DNA of 62,098 bases, from positions 1-62,098 of the forward strand of contig SVCK01000152.1 of NCBI GenBank assembly GCA_015058375.1, written 5' to 3'. Positions 30,247 through 40,021 of this stretch are shown in pieces. Origin of the DNA: Clostridium sp. (GTDB lineage: Bacteria; Bacillota; Clostridia; Clostridiales; Clostridiaceae). The notes beneath the pieces are model-generated. The model was not told the DNA's origin. It was given only the letters and a program-made list of their open reading frames with translations, and did not search any database. The translations under genes and the position numbers were made by a program. The stretch's first letter is position 1, and the number at the start of each line of letters is the position of its first letter.

Positions 30247-31281
30247 ATGGTTAGGATTTATAAGTGTCCCAATTGTGGTGGCAATATGCTATATAATCCA
30301 GAGAAGAAATTATTGCTTTGTGAAAGCTGTGGATCAACAAAAAATCCAAATGAGTTTAATGAATCAGATTTAAAAGAAGAGGAAAACAAATTAGAGGAAA
30401 ATGGTGTAGTACATTATAAATGTCCAAGCTGCGGTGCTGAACTTGTTACAGATCAATATACATCAGCTACTATTTGTGCATATTGTGGTTCACCTAATAT
30501 TATTGAAGATAGGTTAAATGCTAATTTCAAACCTGATAGAATTATACCATTTAAATACAATCGTGACTGTGCAATCAAAGCTATAAGAAAATGGTGTAAT
30601 GATGGAATATTTTCACCTGCTGATCTTTTAAGTAGGAGTAATTTAGAAAAGGTTACTGGAGTTTATGTGCCTTTTTGGTTATATGATATTTACACTAATA
30701 CAGATATGTCAGCAGAGGGAATAAAAGTTAGGGTTTATACGCGTGGAGATACAGAATATACTGAAACATCAACATTTAATGTTTATAGAAATATCGATGC
30801 TGAGTTTAATAAGATTCCAGCAGATGCATCAATAAAAATGGATGATGCGTTTATGGATTTGATAGAACCTTTTAATTATAACGAACTTACTGATTTTAAT
30901 ATGTCTTATATGTCTGGATATATGGCTGAAAAGTATAATTATACTGCTGAAGAATTAGAAAATAGAGCTACTAAAAAAACTAATGAATATTCAACTAACT
31001 TAGCAAGAGGTACAATAACTGGTTATGATTCGGTATCAGTTTTAAATTCTAATGTAAGAAGTAGTATAGAAAGAAGTGAATATGTGTTATTACCTGTATG
31101 GATATATAATTATAGATACAATAATAAAAACTATAGCTTTATAATGAATGGACAAACAGGTAAAGTAATAGGAAAACCTCCTATTAGTAAGACTAGAGTT
31201 TTTGGAGTTTATTTATCAGCAATGGTAGCAGTATTTTTATTGTTAAAACTTCTAGTACTATTTGCAGGAGGTAAGTTCTGA
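30247..31281 (+). CDS. zinc-ribbon (two CxxC pairs) membrane-anchored protein
   Basis: YKCPNCGGNMLYN...LCESCGS, YKCPSCGAEL...CAYCGS; C-terminal TM. Confidence 0.75.
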   Translation: MVRIYKCPNCGGNMLYNPEKKLLLCESCGSTKNPNEFNESDLKEEENKLEENGVVHYKCPSCGAELVTDQYTSATICAYCGSPNIIEDRLNANFKPDRIIPFKYNRDCAIKAIRKWCNDGIFSPADLLSRSNLEKVTGVYVPFWLYDIYTNTDMSAEGIKVRVYTRGDTEYTETSTFNVYRNIDAEFNKIPADASIKMDDAFMDLIEPFNYNELTDFNMSYMSGYMAEKYNYTAEELENRATKKTNEYSTNLARGTITGYDSVSVLNSNVRSSIERSEYVLLPVWIYNYRYNNKNYSFIMNGQTGKVIGKPPISKTRVFGVYLSAMVAVFLLLKLLVLFAGGKF

Positions 31282-32090
31282 TGAAAAAGTATAGAAAGAT
31301 TATTTTAATTACTTATATTATATTAGCTATTTTAATGGTTGTTGCAATTAAGTTTCGTTCAGTAAAAAGAGAAATGCGAACAGATATTGATATTACTACT
31401 CAAACTAGAATTTTTGATAAAGCAGATTTATTTAATGACGATGAAGAAAAGAAATTGGAAAAGCAGTTGAGGGCTGTAGTTAAATCTGAAAAAACAGATA
31501 TTGCAATAGTAACTACTGCTAATGCAGAAGGTAAAGAAGCACGCAAATATGCTGAGGATTTTTACATTGAACATGGCTTGGGATATGATAAAGAAAAGGG
31601 AACAGGAATTATTCTTTTAATTGATATGGATACAAGCATGACAGGTAAAAGAAAGATATGGATATCTGGATGTGGAGATGCTAAAAGTTGTATTAATAAT
31701 GAAGTGGCAACAAAGATAAGTAATGCGATAAAAAAGGAATGTGGTAAAGGAGAGTATTATTTAGCAAGTTCTAAGTTTTTATCAGAGGCAAAAATTTATA
31801 TGAATAAATCAGCTGCAGTGCCAAAGTTTATTGATAATTCATTTGTTTTGCTTATAATTTCATTAGTAGGTACGGCAATAGTTGTATTTATTAAAGTTAA
31901 AAACTTTGGAATGAAAGTAACTACAAATGCATCAACATATTTAAATAGAGATTCGGTTAAGACAAATTCAAAAAGAGATGATTATTTAGGTACAACTGTA
32001 ACTACTAGAATAATTGAACATGATAATAATAGTGGTGGAAGTAGTGGAGGAGGTAGCTCAGACTTTAGTGGAGGAGGAGCAGACTTCTAA
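31281..32090 (+). CDS. TPM-domain (YgcG-like) protein
   Basis: RIFDKADLFNDDEEKKLEKQL..., Gly/Ser-rich C-terminus SGGSSGGGSSDFSGGGADF. Confidence 0.8.
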   Translation: MKKYRKIILITYIILAILMVVAIKFRSVKREMRTDIDITTQTRIFDKADLFNDDEEKKLEKQLRAVVKSEKTDIAIVTTANAEGKEARKYAEDFYIEHGLGYDKEKGTGIILLIDMDTSMTGKRKIWISGCGDAKSCINNEVATKISNAIKKECGKGEYYLASSKFLSEAKIYMNKSAAVPKFIDNSFVLLIISLVGTAIVVFIKVKNFGMKVTTNASTYLNRDSVKTNSKRDDYLGTTVTTRIIEHDNNSGGSSGGGSSDFSGGGADF

Positions 32091-32286
32091 AATATAAATT
32101 GAGGGTGGGGTGTTGCGCTAAAAGGATTAGTGTAATGCCCTTTCTTTTGTGTATAAGGGGATATTTTAAGAGAAAATTGGGGATGAATTTAAATTACTTG
32201 TGGACAAAATTGTATTTTTATTTATATTATTTTATTGTTATAATACTATAATTAATGTATAAATTTATATCAGAAGGTGAATTGGT

Positions 32287-32796
32287 GTGTCAAAGAAAAT
32301 ACGATTATCTGGAATTGCTTATGAAAGTTTAGTTAATGGTCCTGGAGTTAGGAGAGTATTCTTTTCACAAGGATGCAAACATAATTGCAAAGGATGCTTT
32401 AATCCAGAAACTCATGATTTTAATGGTGGCGAAGAAAAAGACATGGATAAGTTGATTCAAGATGTACTTGATAATCCTTTTATAAAAGGAGTAACTTTTA
32501 GCGGTGGAGATCCATTTGAGAGAGCTGAAGAATTTGCTTATATGGCAGAGAAATTTAAAGAAAATAATCTGAATGTATGGAGTTATACTGGGTATACATA
32601 TGAATACATAATTAATAACTTAGATAATAGGCCTGGTTGGAAGAAACTTATACAAAATTTAGATGTGCTTGTAGATGGAAAATTTGACATAGATAAAAAG
32701 GAAGATGGATTAAAATTTAAAGGATCAAGTAATCAAAGAATCATAGATATAAAGAATACCTTGGAAAAAGGAGAAATTGTATTATTTGAAGTTTAG
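32287..32796 (+). CDS. nrdG: anaerobic ribonucleotide reductase-activating protein
   Basis: radical-SAM CKHNCKGC, NGPGVRRVFFSQGC, TFSGGDPF. Confidence 0.9.
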   Translation: MSKKIRLSGIAYESLVNGPGVRRVFFSQGCKHNCKGCFNPETHDFNGGEEKDMDKLIQDVLDNPFIKGVTFSGGDPFERAEEFAYMAEKFKENNLNVWSYTGYTYEYIINNLDNRPGWKKLIQNLDVLVDGKFDIDKKEDGLKFKGSSNQRIIDIKNTLEKGEIVLFEV

Positions 32797-32814
32797 AAAT
32801 AAGGGGAGAAAATA

Positions 32815-33174
32815 ATGAAAAATAAACATTCACACTGGCTTTTGGGAGCAGGAGCTATTTCAACAATATATGTATTATATTTACTTCTTTACTATGGAAT
32901 TTTAGTATTTAAATCAGAAGGGATTGCTCATGAAACAGCTCTTACTTTGTTAGCTTTTGTAACACCACATTTTATTTTTTCAGCAATTGCTGTTATTTTA
33001 AATTGCTTTGCTTATTTTGCAGATATGAGAGCGTTGGCACTAGTTTCAGGAATATTGTACATAATAGCATGTTTAGTTGGTATATTTTATCTCCCAACTA
33101 ATTTAATAGTTTTTGTTTCAGCTGTATTAGCCTTTATAGGATTTGGTAAGTTAAAGAAAGCTGGACAAGAATAA
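32815..33174 (+). CDS. small membrane protein
   Basis: RBS ggggag, four hydrophobic segments. Confidence 0.6.
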   Translation: MKNKHSHWLLGAGAISTIYVLYLLLYYGILVFKSEGIAHETALTLLAFVTPHFIFSAIAVILNCFAYFADMRALALVSGILYIIACLVGIFYLPTNLIVFVSAVLAFIGFGKLKKAGQE

Positions 33175-33193
33175 TATATATTTTAGAATTAAA

Positions 33194-33293
33194 AAAACGA
33201 GGATCATGTTTAACCTATAAAATGTACCCTAATAGGATAGACTTTTTTTATATTGTCTATTCTATAGGGTACATTTTACTAAATCCTCGTTTT
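33194..33293. repeat. long nested inverted repeat (convergent terminator or MITE-like)
   Basis: outer aaaacgaggat/atcctcgtttt; inner aaaatgtaccctaataggatagac/gtctattctatagggtacatttt. Confidence 0.75.
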
Positions 33294-33308
33294 ATATTTT
33301 TTGCTATT

Positions 33309-34703
33309 TTAGAAATCAGATTGTCCTGTAGTTCTTGGGAATGGTAATACGTCTCTGATGTTACCCATACCAGTGATGTACATGATTAATCTTTCAAATC
33401 CTAGACCAAATCCAGCATGTTTAGTTTCACCATACTTTCTAAGTTCTAAGTACCACCAGTAATCTTCTTCCTTAAGACCTAATTCAGCCATTCTAGCCTT
33501 TAATACATCAAGTCTTTCTTCTCTTTGACTTCCACCGATGATTTCGCCGATTCCTGGAACTAAACAGTCGCAAGCTGCAACAGTCTTTCCATCATCGTTT
33601 ATTCTCATATAAAATGCTTTAATATCTTTTGGATAGTCAGTAACGAATACTGGTTTTTTAAAGTGTTCTTCAGTTAAGTATCTTTCATGTTCAGTTTGAA
33701 GATCGATACCCCATTCAACATCATATTCAAATTTTCTTCCACAGTTCTTTAATATTTCGATTGCTTCAGTATAAGTTACTTTACCAAAGTCTGAAGAAAT
33801 AACGTGATTTAATCTATCTAATAATCCTTTATCGATAAATTTATTAAAGAATTCCATTTCTTCAGGACATTCATCCATTACATATTTAATAACATATTTA
33901 AGCATATTTTCAGCAAGTTCCATATCATCAGCTAAATCAGCAAAAGCTATTTCAGGTTCAATCATCCAGAATTCAGCTGCGTGTCTTGTTGTATTTGAGT
34001 TTTCAGCTCTAAAAGTAGGACCAAATGTATAAACATTTCTGAATGCTAATGCGAAAGTTTCAGCATTTAATTGACCTGATACTGTAAGGTTAGTTTCTTT
34101 ACCAAAGAAATCTTGTTTAAAGTCAACTTCTCCGTTTTCTGTCTTTGGTATATTATTTAAATCTAGAGTAGTTACTCTGAACATTTCACCTGCACCTTCA
34201 CAGTCAGAACCAGTTAAAAGTGGAGTATGAGTATAAACAAATCCTTGTTCTTGGAAGAACTTATGTATAGCATAAGCTGCAACTGAACGTACTCTAAATA
34301 CAGCAGAGAAAGCATTACTTCTTGGTCTTAAATGAGCAATAGTTCTTAAATATTCAAAAGTATGTCTCTTCTTTTGTAAAGGATAGTCTGAATCTGACAT
34401 TCCTTCAATAATAATTTCTTTTGCTTGAATCTCAAAAGGTTGTTTTGCTTCTGGAGTTTCAACTAATGTACCTATAACTGATATTGAAGAGCTAATTGGT
34501 AATTTTGATATTTCTTTAAAGTTTTCAAGTTTATTATCAAAAACAACTTGAATGTTTTTAAAGAAAGAACCATCATTTACTTCAATAAATCCAAATGCAT
34601 TAGATGCTCTTAAAGTTCTAATCCAGCCAGATATTTTAATATCTTTTGAGATATATTGATCTGTGTTTCTATAAATTGATTTTATTAATATAGAGTTATT
34701 CAT
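33309..34703 (-). CDS. asnS: asparaginyl-tRNA synthetase
   Basis: class II aaRS motifs ([48 protein letters not shown]); RBS at minus gggaggaaaat-ATG. Confidence 0.95.
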   Translation of the reverse strand: MNNSILIKSIYRNTDQYISKDIKISGWIRTLRASNAFGFIEVNDGSFFKNIQVVFDNKLENFKEISKLPISSSISVIGTLVETPEAKQPFEIQAKEIIIEGMSDSDYPLQKKRHTFEYLRTIAHLRPRSNAFSAVFRVRSVAAYAIHKFFQEQGFVYTHTPLLTGSDCEGAGEMFRVTTLDLNNIPKTENGEVDFKQDFFGKETNLTVSGQLNAETFALAFRNVYTFGPTFRAENSNTTRHAAEFWMIEPEIAFADLADDMELAENMLKYVIKYVMDECPEEMEFFNKFIDKGLLDRLNHVISSDFGKVTYTEAIEILKNCGRKFEYDVEWGIDLQTEHERYLTEEHFKKPVFVTDYPKDIKAFYMRINDDGKTVAACDCLVPGIGEIIGGSQREERLDVLKARMAELGLKEEDYWWYLELRKYGETKHAGFGLGFERLIMYITGMGNIRDVLPFPRTTGQSDF

Positions 34704-34740
34704 ATTTTCCTCCCATAACATATAAAAATTTTGCATAAAT

Positions 34741-34990
34741 AAAAAAATCTTCAATCCTAAAATTAGGACGAAGATAAAATCGCGGTACCACCTAAATTGC
34801 TAAAAAATTAGCCTCTCAGATAAGCATATATAATATGCTTTACAGCTATAACGGGCTGAATCCGTCTAAGCCTACTAATTAAAAACTTTCGGTTAGAAAC
34901 TCAGAGATGTTCTTCGGAATAAGCTTCGTATAAGGCTTTCACCATCCCTTAATCGCTAAAACTACATCTTAAACCTACTCTTCTCGTCAA
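34741..34990 (-). ncRNA. T-box leader (Asn)
   Basis: minus strand aggtggtaccgcg, terminator atcttcgtcctaattttaggattgaagattttttt, putative AAC specifier at 34909-34911. Confidence 0.9.
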
Positions 34991-35089
34991 AGTAATACTG
35001 AATATTAATAAAATTAATTTTACAATACTTTACTAACAAATGCAACTATTCTTACATATACTATAATAGATTGTTTTTTGGAGGACGTT

Positions 35090-35533
35090 ATGGACAAAGA
35101 AAGAATACTTAATAAAAAGGTTAATACCCTTAATGAATTAAAATCGAAACTTGTATCAAGAAGTGAAGAAAGCAAGGAATTTATAGTTCAGAGAATTAAA
35201 GATACAGTTGATGATATAGAACTTATATTAAAAGATTTTGAATACATTAAAGAAGATGAAAATGATGAAGTTGATGTGGAAATGTTTGTAAAGAGAGGAG
35301 GATATAGATGTGATAAGCAGTTTACTGTAGATGAACTTGAAAAATTTAATGATACAGATAATGAACTTTTATATATATCGGTAGATGGAACAGTTTATGA
35401 TGTATCAGAAAGCAGATTTTGGCAAGATAAAGTGGCTGGAAAAGATGCTAGTGAAAGAATATTTTCAACATTATCTATAGAGAATCCTGAATCATTAGAT
35501 GAAGGAAAGGTTGTTGGTACATTGATAGATTAG
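35090..35533 (+). CDS. protein with C-terminal cytochrome b5-like heme/steroid-binding domain
   Basis: QFTVDELEKFNDTDNELLYISVDGTVYDVSESRFW...AGKDASERIF; RBS ggaggacgtt-ATG. Confidence 0.75.
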   Translation: MDKERILNKKVNTLNELKSKLVSRSEESKEFIVQRIKDTVDDIELILKDFEYIKEDENDEVDVEMFVKRGGYRCDKQFTVDELEKFNDTDNELLYISVDGTVYDVSESRFWQDKVAGKDASERIFSTLSIENPESLDEGKVVGTLID

Positions 35534-35537
35534 AAAA

Positions 35538-35570
35538 AGGAGGACTGCTTATATGAGTGCAGTCCTTTTA
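35538..35570. terminator. terminator
   Basis: aaggaggactgcttatatgagtgcagtcctttta. Confidence 0.75.
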
Positions 35571-36269
35571 AAGCTCTTTACCTTCTTTAAAACTATTAAT
35601 AAGTGATATTGGAAATTTTAACAATTCCATTTCTTTTAATAAACCATTAATTTCATAAGAAACATGTTTGATTTGTGCTTGTGTTGAACCATTTTTATCA
35701 ATATTTAAAATACAATAAGTTGCATTTGGAGTTCCTATTTTTGGTTTTCCAACACTTCCGTCATTAATAAATAGTTTATTTCCAAATGATTTTACAGATG
35801 GAATATGAGTGTGTGCACATACTAAAATATCTTCTTTTAAGTTTTCCATAACATTAATAGTATTGCTACTATCTTCTAAAAGATATTCATTAATAGCATT
35901 AGTGCTTCCATGAACAAATTTGATTTTTTTACCGTTAAATTCAAGTGTCATAGATGTAGGTAAGGCATCAAGATAACATTTATTTAATGCTCTAACTTCT
36001 TCAACAGCCCATGGAAGAGCAAAAGAGTTTATAGAGTTATCTCTAATATAAGTAAAACCTCCATCAACTACTGAAGCATCGTAATTTCCTTTTAAGCAAA
36101 GTATATTTTTTCTCTTAATTGTAGCAACAACTTCATTAGGATGTGGTCCATATCCAACTAAATCTCCTAAGCAGATAGTTAAGTCTGCCTTTTCATCATC
36201 TATATCCTCTAAAACTTTTCTTAAAGCATAAAGGTTACCATGAATGTCTGATATTATAGCTAATTTCAT
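35568..36269 (-). CDS. calcineurin-like metallophosphoesterase
   Basis: ISDIHGNLYAL, CLGDLVGYGPHPNE, LKGNYD, CAHTHIP. Confidence 0.9.
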   Translation of the reverse strand: MKLAIISDIHGNLYALRKVLEDIDDEKADLTICLGDLVGYGPHPNEVVATIKRKNILCLKGNYDASVVDGGFTYIRDNSINSFALPWAVEEVRALNKCYLDALPTSMTLEFNGKKIKFVHGSTNAINEYLLEDSSNTINVMENLKEDILVCAHTHIPSVKSFGNKLFINDGSVGKPKIGTPNATYCILNIDKNGSTQAQIKHVSYEINGLLKEMELLKFPISLINSFKEGKEL

Positions 36270-36380
36270 TTTAAAGGCCTCCTCAATTTATTATTTTTTA
36301 ATTATATCATAAATGACGTGGATATTAATTCGAATATAATGTAATATAAGAATAAAGTAAGAAAATTAAGGAGGTCTAAT

Positions 36381-37457
36381 ATGAAGACAGAAAGAATAAA
36401 CAGAGTATTAAAAGAAATGATGACAAAAGGATTAAAACAAATATTGGTATCAGCACCGCCTTCTATTTTCTATTTGACAGGAAAGTGGTTCAATCCTGGA
36501 GAAAGAATGATTACATTATTATTGAAAAGTAATGGAGAACACAAACTTGTAGTGAATAAATTATTTCCAGTAGATCAGAATTTGGGGATTGATATAGTTT
36601 GGTATGATGATTGTGATAATCCAATAGATATTTTGAGCAAATATATAGATAAAAATGAAGTGTTGGGAATAGATAAAGTATGGCAAGCTCATTTTCTAAT
36701 TTCTCTTATGGAGAAAAAAGCAGCTAAAAATTTTGTGAATTCATCTCCAATTATAGATAGAATAAGAATGGTAAAAGATGAAGAGGAACGTGAACTTATG
36801 AGAATAGCTTCTCAAAAGAATGATATAGTTATGAAAAACTTATGGAATGAGCTTAAAGAAGGAAAGACTGAAAAATATTATGCAAATGTTTTAAAAGAAC
36901 TATATGCAGCAGAAGGGATGGATGGTTTTTCTTTTGAACCAATAGTAGCTTTTTGTCCAAACGGAGCAGATCCACATCATGAAACAGATGATACTGTTCT
37001 TAAGAAAGGACAAAGCATAGTAATAGATATTGGTGGTGTTTATAAGTCTTATTGCTCAGATATGACAAGAACTGTGTTCTTTGGAGAAGAACCAAGCGAT
37101 GAACATAGAAAAGTATATGAAATAGTTAAAGAAGCTAATTTAAGAGGAATAGCAGCAGTAAAAGAAGGCGTGAAATTTTCAGATATAGATAAAGCGGCAA
37201 GAAGTTATATAGAGTCTATGGGATATGGTGAATATTTTACTCATAGAACAGGACATAGCATAGGAATTGAAACACATGATTTTGGAGATGTAGGTTCTAC
37301 AAATCATGATGAAGTAAAGGAAGGTATGATATTTTCAGTAGAACCAGGAATTTATCTAAAAGATAATATTGGTGTAAGAATAGAAGATTTAGTAATGGTT
37401 AAAAAAGATGGAGCAGAAGTATTAAATTCTGTAACAAAAGAGATTGTAGTATTATAA
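36381..37457 (+). CDS. M24 family peptidase (Xaa-Pro dipeptidase-like)
   Basis: IDIGGVYKSYCSDMTRTVF, HRTGHSIGIETHD, VEPGIYL. Confidence 0.9.
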   Translation: MKTERINRVLKEMMTKGLKQILVSAPPSIFYLTGKWFNPGERMITLLLKSNGEHKLVVNKLFPVDQNLGIDIVWYDDCDNPIDILSKYIDKNEVLGIDKVWQAHFLISLMEKKAAKNFVNSSPIIDRIRMVKDEEERELMRIASQKNDIVMKNLWNELKEGKTEKYYANVLKELYAAEGMDGFSFEPIVAFCPNGADPHHETDDTVLKKGQSIVIDIGGVYKSYCSDMTRTVFFGEEPSDEHRKVYEIVKEANLRGIAAVKEGVKFSDIDKAARSYIESMGYGEYFTHRTGHSIGIETHDFGDVGSTNHDEVKEGMIFSVEPGIYLKDNIGVRIEDLVMVKKDGAEVLNSVTKEIVVL

Positions 37458-37489
37458 AAAATAGCGGGATATTACCCGCTATTTTTTTA
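37456..37489. terminator. bidirectional terminator
   Basis: aaaaaatagcgggatattacccgctatttttttat. Confidence 0.85.
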
Positions 37490-37508
37490 TTTGATTTTTT
37501 AACTTAAA

Positions 37509-38729
37509 TTAAAATAATATACCAGCAATTGTAGCAGTTAAGCAAGATGCTAAAGTACCACCTAATAATGCTTTAAATCCTAGTTTTGCAATAGTAGCTT
37601 TCTTTTCACCAGCCATTCCACCAATACCGCCGATTTGAATTGCTATTGAGCTAATATTAGCAAAACCACATAATGCATAAGTTAATATTACAATTGTTTT
37701 TTCTTGTAATGCTCCACTTGATATATATGTAGATAAGTCAGAAAAAGCAACAAATTCATTTAATATTATTTTTTCACCAATTAAGCTTCCAGCAGCAGAT
37801 AAATCTGAAGCAGGAACACCCATAAGAAAAACTAGTGGTGAAAAAATCTTTCCAAGAATCCATTGAAAACTAAGTTCAGGAAAACCAAACAATCCACCAG
37901 CTAGGCCTAAAACATAATTTAATAAAGCAACTAAAGCAACAAATGATATAAGCATTGCACCAACATTAAGAGCTAAAGATAAACCTTCGCTAGTACCATT
38001 TGCAGCAGCTTCAACAATGTTAGAAGCTGTTTTTTCAGTTTCAATATTAACAGAATTTTTAGTTTCAGGTTCTTCAATTTCTGGAACTAAAATTTTAGAA
38101 AGTACAAGACCAGCAGGAGCTGCCATTATACTTGCAGTTAAAAGATGTCCAGCACTAACACCCATAGCGATGTATCCTGCCATAACACCACCAGAAACAG
38201 TTGCCATACCACCAACCATAATTGTAAGTAATTCTGATTTAGTCATATTCTTTATATAAGGTTTAACTAATAAAGGTGATTCAGTCTGTCCTAGAAATAT
38301 GTTACCAACCGCACTTAATGTTTCAGCACCAGAAGTACCAAGAACTTTAGTAATTCCTTTAGCTATAAATTTAACTACAGCTTGCATTATTCCTAAATAA
38401 TATAAAATAGACATTAATGCTGAGAAAAATATGATTGTTGGAAGTGTATTTATTGCAAAAATACTTCCATAAGTTTCTTTGTCAGCTAAACCACCAAACA
38501 AGAAACTAGTACCTTCATTAGTGAAATCAATTAATTTTGTCATTATGCTACTTACAAATTCAAAAAATGTTCTACCAAAAGGAACTTTTAGTACTAATAA
38601 AGCAAAGACAATTTGAAGTCCTAAACCAATTCCAACAAGTTTCCAATTAATTCTTTTTTTGTTTTCGGATAATAAATACGTTAAGCCTAGTATTATAATT
38701 ATTCCAAGAATTCCAATAAATCTGTTCAA
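37509..38729 (-). CDS. nupC: concentrative nucleoside transporter (NupC family)
   Basis: FLGQTESPLLVKPYI, TVSGGVMAGY, YALCGFANISSIAIQIGG. Confidence 0.9.
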   Translation of the reverse strand: MNRFIGILGIIIILGLTYLLSENKKRINWKLVGIGLGLQIVFALLVLKVPFGRTFFEFVSSIMTKLIDFTNEGTSFLFGGLADKETYGSIFAINTLPTIIFFSALMSILYYLGIMQAVVKFIAKGITKVLGTSGAETLSAVGNIFLGQTESPLLVKPYIKNMTKSELLTIMVGGMATVSGGVMAGYIAMGVSAGHLLTASIMAAPAGLVLSKILVPEIEEPETKNSVNIETEKTASNIVEAAANGTSEGLSLALNVGAMLISFVALVALLNYVLGLAGGLFGFPELSFQWILGKIFSPLVFLMGVPASDLSAAGSLIGEKIILNEFVAFSDLSTYISSGALQEKTIVILTYALCGFANISSIAIQIGGIGGMAGEKKATIAKLGFKALLGGTLASCLTATIAGILF

Positions 38730-39052
38730 TGTTATTTCTCCTTTTCTTTTGTAAATAAAAATTTAATCATGAGTAAATTTATCTTTAAGAGCTTTAGATT
38801 AATAGGCTCATAAGATTCATAAATATAGTTTTTACAATATATTAAATTTATATAAGTAAGTATAATTTTTAACATACTATAAATCCTGCAAAACAACACT
38901 TACTATAGCGTATAATAAATATTATTTTGTTTCAATAAAAAATGACAATAAAAATATATTTGTCATTATAAAAATAGTTTTATTAATAAAATATTATTTT
39001 TTTGCATTATTATAATTGATTTAATATACAGTCTTATAAGTGAAAATAAAAA

Positions 39053-39871
39053 TTAAAGAGATTCTATTAAAGAATTCATAAGGTTTACAAATTTAGTTTT
39101 TGCTAAGTTTGAAGTTTTAATAACTTCTTCATGATTTAATGGCTGTTTAAGTATTCCAGCGGCCATATTTGTTAAACATGATATACCGATTACTTTCATT
39201 CCACTATGATTAGCAATTATAACTTCAGGAACTGTAGACATACCAACAGCATCACCACCTAAAGTTCTTATCATCCTTATTTCTGCTGGTGTCTCATAAG
39301 AAGGTCCTGTCATTAATGTATAAACTCCTTCTTTTACATCTATATTATTTTCTTTAGCTACATTTTTTACTTTTTCTATTAAATCAGAGTTGTAGGCGTT
39401 ACACATATCTGGAAATCTTGTGCCAAAATCGTTTAAATTTGCGCCTATAAGAGGATTATTACCAGAAAGATTTATATGATCATTTATAATCATAAGATCT
39501 CCAGGTTTAAAGTTTTCATTAACTGCTCCAGCAGCATTAGTAATTATAATAGTTTCAATTCCTAATAATTTCATTACTCTTATAGGAAAAGTAACCTCAT
39601 TTAAACTATATCCTTCATAGTAGTGAAATCTACCTTGCATAGCGACAACAGTTTTTCCTTTTAGTGTACCAATTACTAATCTACCTTTATGTCCTTCAAC
39701 GGTTGACACAGGAAAGTTTGGAATTGTTTCATAAGGATAAAATTCTGGATTTTCAATTAGATTTGCTAAGTCTCCTAATCCTGAACCAAGTATTAAACCA
39801 ATAGAAGGTTTATATTTAGTCTTTTGTAATATATATTTAGCAGATGATTGGATTTTTTTTAGTAAGTCCAT
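39053..39871 (-). CDS. punA: purine-nucleoside phosphorylase (trimeric type)
   Basis: GLILGSGLGDLA, VEGHKGRLVIG, MQGRFHYYEGY, ITNAAGAVNE, GDAVGMSTVPEVI. Confidence 0.9.
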   Translation of the reverse strand: MDLLKKIQSSAKYILQKTKYKPSIGLILGSGLGDLANLIENPEFYPYETIPNFPVSTVEGHKGRLVIGTLKGKTVVAMQGRFHYYEGYSLNEVTFPIRVMKLLGIETIIITNAAGAVNENFKPGDLMIINDHINLSGNNPLIGANLNDFGTRFPDMCNAYNSDLIEKVKNVAKENNIDVKEGVYTLMTGPSYETPAEIRMIRTLGGDAVGMSTVPEVIIANHSGMKVIGISCLTNMAAGILKQPLNHEEVIKTSNLAKTKFVNLMNSLIESL

Positions 39872-39968
39872 AAGAACCCTCCTTTAAAATATAAGTTAAT
39901 AAACAGTATAAACTAATATTAGTAAAAGTATAAGAGTATTAATGTTAAAATATTAAAAATAAAAAAAT

Positions 39969-40016
39969 AAAGTGCTGTATTCGGATGTTTTTATGCATTT
40001 AGAATACAAGCACTTT
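39969..40016 (-). terminator. terminator after murC
   Basis: minus strand aaagtgcttgtattc...gaatacagcactttatttttttattt. Confidence 0.8.
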
Positions 40017-40021
40017 ATATT

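Noticed and set aside
38730-39050. Possible purine riboswitch before nupC
   Set aside because: No recognisable G-box core on the minus strand despite the nucleoside-transport context.
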